NCBI GenBank assembly: GCA_023014485.1
Contig: JAJOZX010008822.1
Location: forward strand, 72,001-136,000
Direction of reading: 5' to 3'
Origin: Bathynomus jamesi
Lineage: Eukaryota; Arthropoda; Malacostraca; Isopoda; Cirolanidae
DNA length: 64,000 nucleotides
Shown here: one piece after another, positions 27,001 to 40,176 of the stretch
How the letters are laid out: each line of letters opens with the position of its first letter
Numbering within the stretch: position 1 is the stretch's first letter
Notes under the pieces: generated by a model
What the model was told of the DNA's origin: nothing
Seen by the model: the letters and a program-made list of their open reading frames with translations, nothing else
Database searches by the model: none
Made by a program: the position numbers and the translations under genes

Positions 27001-30000
27001 CCTTCTTCCTGCAGTTGTAACAAAGTAGAAAAGAACACCGAACAAAAGAAGGTAGAGAAGTACTAATAATTCAAGTCTCACCTCATTCATTCACAGGACG
27101 ATTTTTACATGGAACTTCGATTAATAACAACAAAGCCTGAATAACGGCCCATGTGAAAAGGATAAGAGTCATTGCACTTCGAGTCATTAGGATTCTTCAT
27201 ATATTACACAAGTTCCATTATTATTATTATTAATATCTGGGGTTATTTAAATCCTTCGTAATGGAAAAGGTTATTCGTGCAGCAGCATTAAGGGGAATCC
27301 GAATCACGGATCGTTACATCATCCAACTAGTGAACAAATAAAACGTCACTTAGCCTCGCTGATCTAAAGGAAAACGGTGTTACGACATGGCCACGACGTG
27401 GCTCCAGAATCCCTAATTAACTCCTTCATCAGTACCTCAAAACGTTATTAAATACAAACGGAAGAGTCTGCTCACGAGTTGAACTGAGCCATGCGAAATA
27501 CCTTTTGCTGGTTGATGAGTTGGCCGTCGATGTATATGCACAGGGAAGAGTTCTTCAAAACAGCTCGATTAATGGTCAGTGCCAAGTGGTGCCACTGCCC
27601 CTCTGACAGCAAATCTGGGCACCATACCCTACATCCAAAGTCACCAACAATTTCTGACTCCCATTCGGTTACTCCTGAAAATTAATTTTTCATCCTCAAT
27701 AAACAATTCAAAGATCTAATTATTTCAAATTATATAATAATTATATAATAATAATAATAATAACAATAATAATAATTTGAAATAATTAGATCTTTGAATG
27801 TCTGAATATATATATATAACCTATTTCCAAGTCTTCACTGAGTTGGGCCACGTGTTGGGATTGTAAAAATGGGAATTGGTTTCGTTTGGTTTATACTCGT
27901 ATTCACGTTCAACCAATCAGACATAGGTTTGGTGTCACGTGATTCTCCTCTCTATTCTTGTTCAGTCAGGTCCTTTAAGATAGGTTAGTTTTTAAATAGT
28001 ATTAGAATAATATAAGTTAGCAATTAAACATCGGGAAAGAGACCAATAAAGTTAGTTAACTAATACAGAATAATTAGAAAATTGTAGAAATTATCATCAT
28101 ATATTAATTATTGTCTTTTAAGTTTTAGGTTCTTAAATAATTGGAATGATCAAATGCCAAGCGAGAATAGAATCCTGAAATCTAGACGAAGAAAAAGGCC
28201 ACGCAACACCAGAGAAGAGACAGAAGGACAGAGAGAAGTAGAGAGAGAGGGATAGACAGTCAGAGTTCGACGGAGAGTCGTCAGAAGCAGTTGTCAATCT
28301 TAAAAATCGTTTTGTTCTCCTGTTTATTTCAATTTTTCTCTCCGAGCCCGTGAGGAATAGGGCCTATATTTAAGATGAATGCGTAACAAAAAAATTAACT
28401 TCATTGTCGACTACGGCTCCCGAAAGAATCTTGTATCCGAGCCTTAGGCTTTTTATTCATGTCACGCGCGAGGCTACATCATTTTTAAAGGCCTATTTGA
28501 ATTTTCGGTCAAGGCCTAAGCTTGTATATAAATTGTATAACGCAAGTGTAAAGCTAAATTAATTTCTGAACATATTAAAAGTATAAAAATTTTGATGTTT
28601 AATAATGAAGCAGTTTATATACGAGTATTAATGGTAAAATTCTTAAGTTGTTATTCGATAAACAATCTTAATTTACTTAGTTGTGGTTGAGTGGAAAACC
28701 TAAAGTTAATCCAAACTAATGTTGAAGGTGAAGTAAAAAGATCATTGGTCACGTTACCATACTGAGTAAGGGGGGGGGGGGGGTAAAAGTTTGTCACACA
28801 CCAACCCACGGACGAGACTGGACGGTTTATCAAAAATGGTTTTCGAACCCCGAACCTTTTATCGATGACATGATAGAGGGACAAGTATGATAACCACGAA
28901 TAATCGTTGAAAACCCCGAACCCCAAGCCTTTCAGACGACGCTTGAAACTCGGGGCCGAAAACATCACAAGATATCCGAGGCAAATGCAAAAAACTTCTT
29001 TTCTACGTGAAGGTCAAAATATGATTATAAAAACCCACTCTAATAGACAGAGTTTATTTCCACAACAGTTTCGATGCCCACTGGCATCCTCTTCCACCCG
29101 AAGAGGATGCCAGTGGGCATCGAAATTGTTGTGGAAATAAACTCTGTCTATTAGAGTGGGTTTTCATCATCATATATCCGAGCCTTCTGAAGTTGCGCAT
29201 GGGATGATATTTTTCCAGAGATGGAACCCCAGCCCAATCTCTAGCCCTGTTACGCGCAGGGAGGCGAAGGATATAACCTCATCCCCGAGGGTTCCCGTAC
29301 AGTCGCCTTTTACGACATGCCCAAAGGGAGGGAGGGATCAGAACGTAACCCCGCTATTCCCAGCCGCATACAAATCAATATTTATCTACACCCGTAATTT
29401 TTTTTAACATTTTAAAACTACCTTCAACTTCAGGCCTCAGCCGCCTTAATAACCCTTAATCAAAAGATGTTAATACCTTGTCCCGCTTGTGGGAGGTTGG
29501 TTTCATGAGTCGAAATGAGGAGTGCCTTGTCTCTAGCGGAGATACCCACAGCAAGGCAAATGAGTGGGCTCCTGCCTGGAACGTGTCTCGCGAGGGTGAG
29601 GAGTCTCACGCAGTGTGGGTCTGTGCGGGGATCGCTGTATTTCTCTACGCAGAACCACGTACTATAGGTGAGTCCCGTCTGCGGCGGGAATACCCTATCA
29701 CCTTCAGAATGAGAACGGAAGAAAGGATTAGCTAATGTCAGACAGAAGGAAATGAACTACAAGTGGTTCGCATACATCATACATAACCACGAAAGGAAAA
29801 TATTTATCTTCTCATGTATATACAGTATTACTGGCTCTACTTACCGCTTCCAATACCACCGATAACATTAACTTCGGCGTTAGTGAGGGCAGAAGTGACT
29901 ACCGATGCTCCTCCCACGCTCTGTGGGGCGATGGAGGGTAGGAAGAGGCACCCAAACCCTTCAGCGCTCATGTCGAACTCCACGAAGGAGGGGAATACTT

Positions 30001-31183
30001 GAGGGCCCACACTGAAACACGAGGTGTCCACCCACATTACACGAACACTCTATTAACTACAATATATTTGGTCACGTTTACACGGCAATTATGATACTTT
30101 GAAATACGAATTACAGCCACAACAAATTGAGTATCTCCCTTTAATGCGTAAAATATTATGGTTTGAGGCAAAGAAAAGAAGTCGAAAGTACTCGACGGTG
30201 CTAAGCAGACTGTGAATAAGAGGACCAGCAGACATCCCAAATTTATGTATTCCAAAATAAATGGTAGTAACAAAAGAAAAAAATGTTTCTCCCACCTAAA
30301 AGGGGAAGGACACAGTGTTAATGCCGAAAGATACTACGTGGAAACTTAGGCAAAACTCAGTGGTGTTAAAAATTTTACCTTTCATCTCGAATCATAAGTT
30401 TGTGTAATAAGTAATGGGATAGAGGATATCCCAAGAAATTAGTATTATCATCATCTTATAACGAAACCTAGTCCTTAAAGGAGGAGTTTAAAAAGTTATG
30501 ACAATGCACTCAAATGAGTTTAAGGAAACAAGAATTCGACAAACTAAACTCATCCCACGTGAATTTGGCACCAATAGACCAATTACCGTATATCTCTAGG
30601 CGTAGTCATGGAAACGAGAGTCTTGATGCGGGTGAGAGGAACGGGTCCCTGATGCGAACTCTCCCCTTTGCTCACATCAATATCGTCCAAATCCAAACAA
30701 TTCAAAGGATTTCCCAGCCGAAGGAAAGCTCTGAGAAAGAAGAGCAGAGTTTTTGCAGTGAATTCAGTCGAATGAACGTGACTTTGAAGAGTCATTCACA
30801 AAACGCAGATTAATAAACTACTTCAGTTAAAATACCTCAAATCTTTGGGTAAAATGGCTTGGGCCGCTAGTCTTTCGAAGATATACTGTAGAATCGGATG
30901 CAGAGGGTGGTTCTCTTGCAGAAGGCCGTCGCTGCACAGTTCTAGGATCTCCCCTCCCAAATCGGCCTCACACATCACCTGCTGATTCTTTTCACTCCGA
31001 ACCAACGACTGAAAATAACATGGGGCGACAAAAGCTAATCATAAACGTTAAAATTAATTTTTAGAATTACCGCATAATCTAAACCAGTGTGGCCCAAACG
31101 GAGCGCTGCGGGCAGCATGCGGCCCGCCGAGTTAATTTTTATGGCCCGCGAACTTTCCTAGAAAAACGCTTTAAACTATGGTT

Positions 31184-31217
<34 letters not shown>

Positions 31218-34200
31218 AAAAATTCAGAAACGTAAAAAGTGAAAATGTAAAATAGATAAAATCGTGACGTAATTTATTAAACGCATTAGCATTTTCAGGC
31301 TTGGATAGAAAGATGTAATGCTAATCCAAACACTAACTAATCTCTTAGAAATTGTTTTATGAGAAACGCTTCCCCAATTTTCACGATTTCGCCCTTAAGA
31401 TATTTTCTCTGTTTGGTAGCACTTACATTTGCGAAAGCTCATTTTCTATTTTAAAGCACGTGAAGTCTAAGACCCGCAACCGATTGGAAAACCCTTCTCT
31501 CGGGGCCTTTCAACAACCGACACTGACGTTGATATTCAGTCACTGGTTCAAGCGAAACCACACACTCAAATTTCTCACCAATTTCTATTAATCCGAAAAT
31601 TACAATATGCACTGTAATTTTTGAACTAAAAGAAAACTTCAAAATATGTTTTCTTAATATGTACCTTTATAAACAACAACACTATAAATAGTTGTATTTT
31701 TTAATTAATAGAAAACTTCTTTAAAAGTGTCTTTTTTTGTATATACTTTAATAAACAACATAACTATGAGAAGTACAGCTCGAAGAAAAATTAATGCTTT
31801 TATTAGAAAAAGCCATAATGAAATGTGCGGCGCGTTTGTGATATAAAGCAAAATCATGTGGCCCTCTATCCTCGAGAGGTTGGACCACCCTGATCTAAAT
31901 TGTTAACGAGGATCTCAAAATTTACTCCGACTTGAAGAGGAGATCTTGGTATTGATTCGAAACATCATTTTTAACTTTTAATAATAAAAAAAAGTCAAAA
32001 TAAAATATGAATTAAATGTGGCTGTAAACTAAGAATATAATTCAGAGTTCATAGCAAATCTTGCCAAATGATTTCCCTGATCAAATTTCATTTTTGATAT
32101 ATTTTAAACGTCTCCACCCCCACACACACACAGTTTTCCTTTATTATTAAGTGCAGTGCCATTTCCTTACAGACTGTTGATGATTCCACAGACTTCTATC
32201 ATAAAACTTACTACTTCACAATCTTTGGTGAAGAAAATTATCTAAACAGTCTGCCGTAGCCTATCGTTCTTTACAGTCATGTTAATTCCCTGAGCACCAT
32301 CCAATATTTTTGTTTTCCCTGAAATTTCGCAACAAAACTATTTTCCCTGACTTTCCCAGGTCGCTATGAACCCTGTAATTACAATGTTGTTGAGTTATGT
32401 TGAAGGATGACTGTTCTCTACAATATGTAAACAGTAGCAGTTCTTAAACGTAACTCACCAATACAATTTACGAAAGACTCAAAGCCACTATGAGCAACTC
32501 CCGTCTCCACCGAAATTCTTTAAAAAATAGACATTTGTAACTTTACGGATTTAGTACTGAAAACTTAGTTTATTTAGCAAGTTCCTAAATTATTTGGAGA
32601 TTTATTACATACAAATTTATTGAATTATTTAAAAATTTAGTCTATGGTTAGGAAATTTTAAGCGATTTTTCAAACAGGTTCTCTTTTATTTTGAATTTCC
32701 TGAACTTGGTACTTATAAAAGGTGGTAACCATGTCCATATTTCCCAAGGAAGTTGGGGTAGGGTCCCAAGTCTGGCCTGCCTTAACCAGTCAATTAATAG
32801 GGGCGGCCGGCCCGCGGCTTCGTCGTGATGGAAGATACAGAAAACACAACGGCTCAGCTCTAGGCCGACGAGGCAGCACTGAGATTCGAACCCAAGCCTC
32901 AACGGAATCTCAGTACTACCGGGTGGCGCCCTAACCGATCGAGCCACGAGACGCTCAGTTAGCTACTTAAACTCGGTAAATGACTTAGAGCAAATTAACC
33001 GACTACACTATCCCATTAAAAAGTTATAAAAAGAACTAACCTTAAGCAGGTGAGCCGCGTAAAGCTGAAGAATCGCCGCGAGTGTCGGGTTTCGAGGGTG
33101 GTTGATAGCAGGAAGGAGATGTAACATCGTCACCACCACCCCAGGGTGTACAATCACAGGCTCAGAGGGTGTGGGGGCCAGATTTAGCCCAGAAGAAGGT
33201 CGTTTAGTACCCCCGGGGGAAGAATCACTCAATTTCCCCTTAAAAAAAAAGTTTTTAAAGTATCTTCAAAGTGAAGCAAAAACGAAACTATTCGACAATA
33301 AATTCACGATCCGTTGAATGGATTTTAAGAGGAAAGAAAACGGGGATAAATAGTGGTAATAAAGTCTGTCATCCGAAACACGCTCTCTCTTTCAAAAGTG
33401 GTTGAAAACAGAATGCATTAATTAAAACCTTACTTGAGAAGGAGATCTGTTGAGATGGGGCAAGTAGAAATTGGGGGGTGAAGGCTTGTCGAAGGAGTCT
33501 AACGCCATGTGGTAAAGCAACTGCAGCACTTGCACTACTCTTACTAATGATATTGGCATGTCAGGGGGAGGGCTGCAAATGAAGAAAAATAATTGGTGCA
33601 ACTTTAAACAATGATAGTACGAGACTAAGAATATTAACGTCTGATGACGATAACGAAGACTATGAAAACGTACTATCATGGTTCAACCGAAACTAAACTA
33701 CGTCTGGTAAATATTTCTAATTTTAAAAAATTTATAATCAGTGACTTTTTAATTTATAATCAATTATTTATCATCATCATTAATAACTTCATACATTCAC
33801 AAGCTATACATTTCGAATTATTTAAATTCAGAAGAAACCTAGTCAGTGAATCTACTTTGGAAGCACTCTTTCATCTTGTATTTTATGCAATCATGACGAA
33901 TCGAACGAGAGAATCTCCACAGATAAAAAATCTACCCAAAAACCAACGAGTCATCATCTGGTGATGATACGCGAGTACCTGTACTCAATGACTGGTGTCG
34001 TGAAAATGGTGTGGAAGGTGTTTATATCTGTGGCGGAACTCGTAATTCCGGTAGAGGACAGCAACTCATGCCAAGGGGTTTCTGACGCGCAAGACACTTG
34101 CGTTTGCGAGCAGAAGCAATTCAACATTTTTAAAGTACTGCATAAGCTCTCCGGACAAAACTGCGAAAGGAAGACGCTTAAGGAATTATTTCTCTCTTTA

Positions 34201-35986
34201 ACTGGGTGTATTTCTAATGTCACAAGATGTAAACGAAGAAAAATGTAAATAAAATAGGAAACAAAAATTTTAAAATAAATTGAAACGACATAGTTACGTG
34301 CTAATAAGAGGAGGGAAAATTAAAAAATTCTGATGTTTCAATATAGTAAGAAGCACCAGCTTCAAAGACTGGGTGCGAAACATAGCTACCCGAGTTTATC
34401 TTATGATTTAAAAAAAAGGTGTATATATGTATGTATGTATGTATATATGTATGTATATATGTATGTATGTATGTATGTATATAAAGGAATAAGCACACTT
34501 TAATAAGTTTAACAACCTCTTCAGAGAAATGAAATGATCAACAAGAAAGTGTTCAGTATCACAATAAAGCCTTCATCACCCTAAAAAGGACTACCATTAT
34601 AAAAACCAGTAGAAAAAACTTCCCGAGTAAAGCCCCAAACCAAAATTAAATAAAATTTAATAAAATGGCAAGTGCGCATACAAGAGTGCGCAGCGCAGGC
34701 GCAATTGTAAGCTAAAATTAGGGAGATAATCTGCCTGCCAGAAGTTCAGTCCATTCAGAAAGTTCAACTCAATGACCTCGATGTTGCGACACTAGAGGAA
34801 TTATTTTAAATCAATCAATTCAGAAAATGTTGTCATCATAAAGTCTGTTTTTTACTGACGAATAATGGTCAGGAATAGTTTCGAGATAGGATTTTTTCGA
34901 AATAATTTTACATAATTAATGTCTTCGAACCTTGAAACTTTATATGAGCCTTAATTACAATTCAATTATTTAATGATATGTATAATGAAAGAATCGACGA
35001 TTTTCCTTTCAAGAATTTTGGCATCTTTCAAACTGATCAAATTATTATCAATTCTTGAGTTTCTGAAGTGAACAACTTTCATTACGCACTTGAAGAGAGA
35101 TGGAATGCTGGTGCATACGTCTTTTAAAACGGCTCCCACCAATATACAGTGAATGGCAATTATTGCGAGGAATTACGTGAACTACGCTTCAATATTACTG
35201 TTATTTGTATTAGAATGAGAACAGCTTAAAAAAAACCAGTGCGCGCTTTCGGAGTAAAAGGAAGCACCAATTTTGTTTCAGTTCTTAAACGGGATAGAGT
35301 AAGACGCTTTCGAGCTATAACAAAATCTTTTAGCTCTTTTTATCTCTCCAATGAACTGTTCAGGATAGAAAAAATTTTTAAAAATGCTTTAACATAAAGT
35401 TGCCAATGGTCGTGCATAGGTCCTAATGTCGGGCATCTGACTTTAAAAAACATTCGAGTCAAATGCGCGACCATTAGGACCGATGCACGACCATTGGCAA
35501 CTTTACCTTAAGTGTGCCAATTCTTCATCTAAAAAGTCAACATCTCGCAACCTAATTTCTCAAAGTAATAATCCAATAATAAGCCTTTTCTTTTGGTAAT
35601 GAGGATGCTCAGAAAAATACTTATAGTTTCGAACAATTTAAAAAAAAAAAAAAAAGTCGCGCATCATAAGAATTTTCAGTGTTGATTATATATTTTTTTT
35701 CTTTTAAGTAGGGGATCGCTGCGAAATTAACAATAGATGAGAGGGTGAGCTTGGTTTTAATGTATGGAATACCAGGTACTACAAATCGATGAATCGGTAC
35801 AGAATTTAAATTCTCTATCAATTCATCGATTTGTTGTACCTGGTATTCCACATTAAAACCAAGCTCACCCTCTCATCTATTGTTAATTTCGCAGCCATCT
35901 CCTACCTGAAAGAAAAAATATATATATTATAGTCAACACTGAAAATTCATATGATGCGCGACTTTTGCGCCACCATATATATATAT

Positions 35987-36044
<58 letters not shown>

Positions 36045-37625
36045 GGGTGTCCCAGGAGGAAATGTCAAGAATGCACCATTTGACTCTTTGGGTATTTCTA
36101 AGTAGAAAGTATTATATCGACATGTGCCTGATTCCCAACCGTTACCGAGATACAGGCCTCTACATTTGGGTAACAAACATAATAAAAAGCCGATCTTAGA
36201 TAATATTCAATGACATTTAATGATACATTGGCAACTGTGCAGATCCTCACATTATTTATTTAGGTACGTCTTAACACCTACTCACTGAGTCACGTTTCTT
36301 TTCAGGGTGTGTTGTGTACTCTGCAAACGTGGAGGTGCAGTGCTCAAGCAATATTTCAAGCTATGCCAGCAGTTTTCTCGAAAGAAGAATACGCAGACAT
36401 GTTATTTGTGTCTGGGTTTTGCAATGGAAATGCTGTCGCAGCCGTTGCAGAATATCAGCGACGTTATCCAAATCGCCGCACACCAGATCGCCGTACAATA
36501 CAAAATACGTTTCGATCTTTAAGAGAGACAGGTTCATTACCTAAGCCAAGGAGTGAGCGTCAGCAAATACGGAGAGATGAAAAAGTGTTGGACGCAGTGC
36601 AGCGGAGTCCAGGTACGAGTGTCCGGCGAATATCATTGACAACTGGGGTTCCACGCATGCAGATATGGAGAATTCTACATGACGATGGCTTGTATCCATA
36701 CCATCTCCAAAGGGTGCAACATCTTTTACCAGCAGATTATGAACAAGGCTTGCAATTTTGTAATTGGTTACAAACTAATCGGCAATCATTGAATAACATC
36801 CTTTTCACAGATGAAGCAATGTTCACACGGAATGGAATTAACAACACTCGAAATTCGCACACCTGGGCTCACGACAATCCCCATGCTGTAGTTGAAAGTA
36901 ACTTTCAGAACAGATTTTCTGTTAACGTTTGGTGCAGATTGCTACAAAACTATCTCATTGGGCCACATTTCATTGAGGGCCGCCTAACATCTGTACAATA
37001 CAGAAATTTTTTAGAACACGTCCTTCCCCTTTTATTTGATGATGTACCTCTTGCATTCAGACAACAGATGTGGATGCAACACGATGGAGCACCACCTCAC
37101 TATGGCAGGAGGCTACTACATACTTAAATCAACGGTTTCCGGGAAGGTGGATTGGACGTGGAGGAACTGTGGCATGGCCCCCTCGTTCGCCTGACTTATC
37201 TCCGCTACATTTTTTTTGTCTGGGGGGTTCTTGAAGAGTAACGTTTATCAGCGGGGTAAGCCCGAAACTAGGGAGCAGTTGGTTGCACGTATACAGGATG
37301 CGTTCATAAACCTCAGAAATGAACTTCCGCGTTTTCCTTGGCAAGACTCGATGGATCGGAGGCTCGCCGCGTGCATTGAAGGAGGGGGTCACTTTGAAAC
37401 CATTCTGCAATAAGTGCAATAGTGTATTGTATGTTTGTACTTTTTGTAAACCACAAGTGTCATTAAATAGTATCTAAGATCGCCTTTTTATTATGTTTTA
37501 ATTACCCAAATGAAGGCCTGTATCTCGGTAACGGTTGGGAATCAGACCCATATCGATATAATACTTTCTACTTAGAAATACCCAAAGAGTGAAATGGTGC
37601 ATTCTTGACATTTCCTCCTGGGACA

Positions 37626-37683
<58 letters not shown>

Positions 37684-38620
37684 CGGACAAAAAATTAGTC
37701 ACCCCTAATAGCACCGATAGTAGGAAGTTCAAGGTCACACAGAGGGCGCTGATGTAGCATTGGTAAGTGACAAGTAGCGGTGACGTAGCACACAGGATCA
37801 GATCTGTTTCGTGAGGTGGTGAAGAACAAAGTGTGTGTTGGATATAGTCTGCAAAATGGGTCGTGAGGCAGACGTTACTCAGTGGCAAAAAGGAGCCATC
37901 GTGTTTGGCAGAGCCCACGGACACAATGTCTGAAGTAGCCCAATTTGTTGGTGTGTCAACGCGTACTGTCCAGCGAGTTTACAAAGAGTGGTGTAGTTCG
38001 CAATCAACTGACAATCGACGGCGTAACTGTGGCCGGAAAACAATTCTCGACAATAGGGGCCGCCGCCATGTTTCTCGTCTAGTAACTGCAAATCGTTTTC
38101 AAACCAGAGAACAATTGCTCCAAGAAACCAATGAGGTTCTCCAGCGACCAATTTCCGAACGGACATTGCGACGAGAACTGCATGCGATGGACATCTGGAG
38201 CAGGGTACCACGGAAGAGGCCGCTGTTAACAGCAAGTCACAAATTGGCACGTTATAAATGGGCTCAGAGGCACAAAACTGGACTGCGGCAGATTGGAAAC
38301 GTGTAATTTGGTCCGATGAGTCCCGTTTTTGTTTGTTCTCCACTGATGGGAGGCGACGAGTACATCGCAGGTCCAATGAAGCCTTTAATCCTGAATGCGT
38401 CGAAGGTGTTGTTCAGGCTGGAAACAGAAAGTGAAGCGCAGGACTCTGGCGGAACTTCGGGACCGGCTGATGAACGAGTGGCAGCAAATCGATGTACAGT
38501 ACATGCACAACCTCGTAGAGTCTCTGCCTCGCCGGATTCGTGCGGTTATCAAGGCCAGAGGCGCCGTCACACGTTATTAGGTACATTCTGAGAGGGGTGA
38601 CTAATTTTTTGTCCGGTGTG

Positions 38621-38679
<59 letters not shown>

Positions 38680-39603
38680 AACTTCCCGCTTAAACGCATG
38701 AAATAAATAAATGATGCAAACCTACAGGGAAACTACCTTTCCTTTTCTTTGTGGGTTTGCATTATATATACGAGTGTATATATACAGTAACTGTGAAACT
38801 TCTGTTTTACTCTGAGACTTCAGGAAGTTACTGGTTAGGTTAGGTTAGGTTGTTTTATCCAACCTAAATTTTTGTGAAATTTTACGATATTTCAGATTTC
38901 GTGAAATCACTAGTTTCACAATCTTACTGTAACACACACACACATATACAGGGTGTTTCAGGAGGAAAGGTCAATACTTCGGGAGGTGATAGTAATGGTC
39001 ATTGTGAGAAAAAAAGTTCATATGAACAGGTGTCTAATTCTGAATGGTAACCGAGATAGAGCTGTTTGAATCTGATGCGTGCGCAGCTCTTCCTCCCCCC
39101 GCGGTGGTCCTATTCAATGGCCACCAAGGTCTCCAGACCTCTCTCCGTTAGATTATTGTTTGTGGGGGTGGATGAAAAGTCAAGTTTACAAAAGAAAGGT
39201 GGATACACGAGACGAATTGCTCGCGCGTATTTTGGATGCTGCTGCCCGCATAAAGGAACGTCAAGATCAACTCAGACAAACAACACGCGATCTTCGCACA
39301 CGAGTTGCAAAGTGCATTGAGGTTGACGGTGGGATTTTCGAAAACGTATTGTAAACTAACAAATTTGTCATTTCTCTATCTGATACCATTCAAAATGCCA
39401 CATTAAATGTGAGAAACAGTAACTGGTTTCTCTTTCTTGATTATCACTAACAATGCGTTTGTATTTGTAGATTCAAACCGCTCTAACTCCGTAACCACTT
39501 AGAATTAGACACCTGTTCATATGAACTTTTTTTCTCACAATGACCGATACTATCACCTCCCGAAGTATTGACCTTTCCTCCTGAAACCCTGTATGTATGT
39601 ATG

Positions 39604-39662
<59 letters not shown>

Positions 39663-40111
39663 CGGGTGTCCGAGAATTATCTGTACAATTTTTGGCTGTT
39701 ATTAAAAGTCAACCATGAAGTGTAGAAATTCCAGTGTTGTCCCATTTTACAGAGAATCTCATTAAGTTTTTTCTGATACGACGTTTTGACAAGTTTTTTT
39801 GAAATGTACGCGGGTGACAGACATTGATGATTTAAAAGCAAGAATCACAGCTGCTATTGAGCGAATTGATGTGGATATGCTGCAGCGTACATGGCAACAT
39901 ATCGAATGTTTGTAACAACGTTACTTTAATACAAGAAACTTTTGAAAATACAGATTCTAAATAATCTTGTTTAAGAATTTTACGTGTGTTATCAAGAATT
40001 TTATTAAAAGATGAAATTGTACAGATAATGTTCGGACACACTGGAATTTCTACACTTCATGGTTGACTTTTAATAACAGCCAAAAATTGTACAGATAATT
40101 CTCGGACACCC

Positions 40112-40176
<65 letters not shown>

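Noticed and set aside
38835..38852. Telomere or telomeric insertion (TTAGG)n
   Set aside because: Only about four units; similar short GGTTAGG motifs occur at 24790 and 59095. Compatible with an arthropod but not a telomere.
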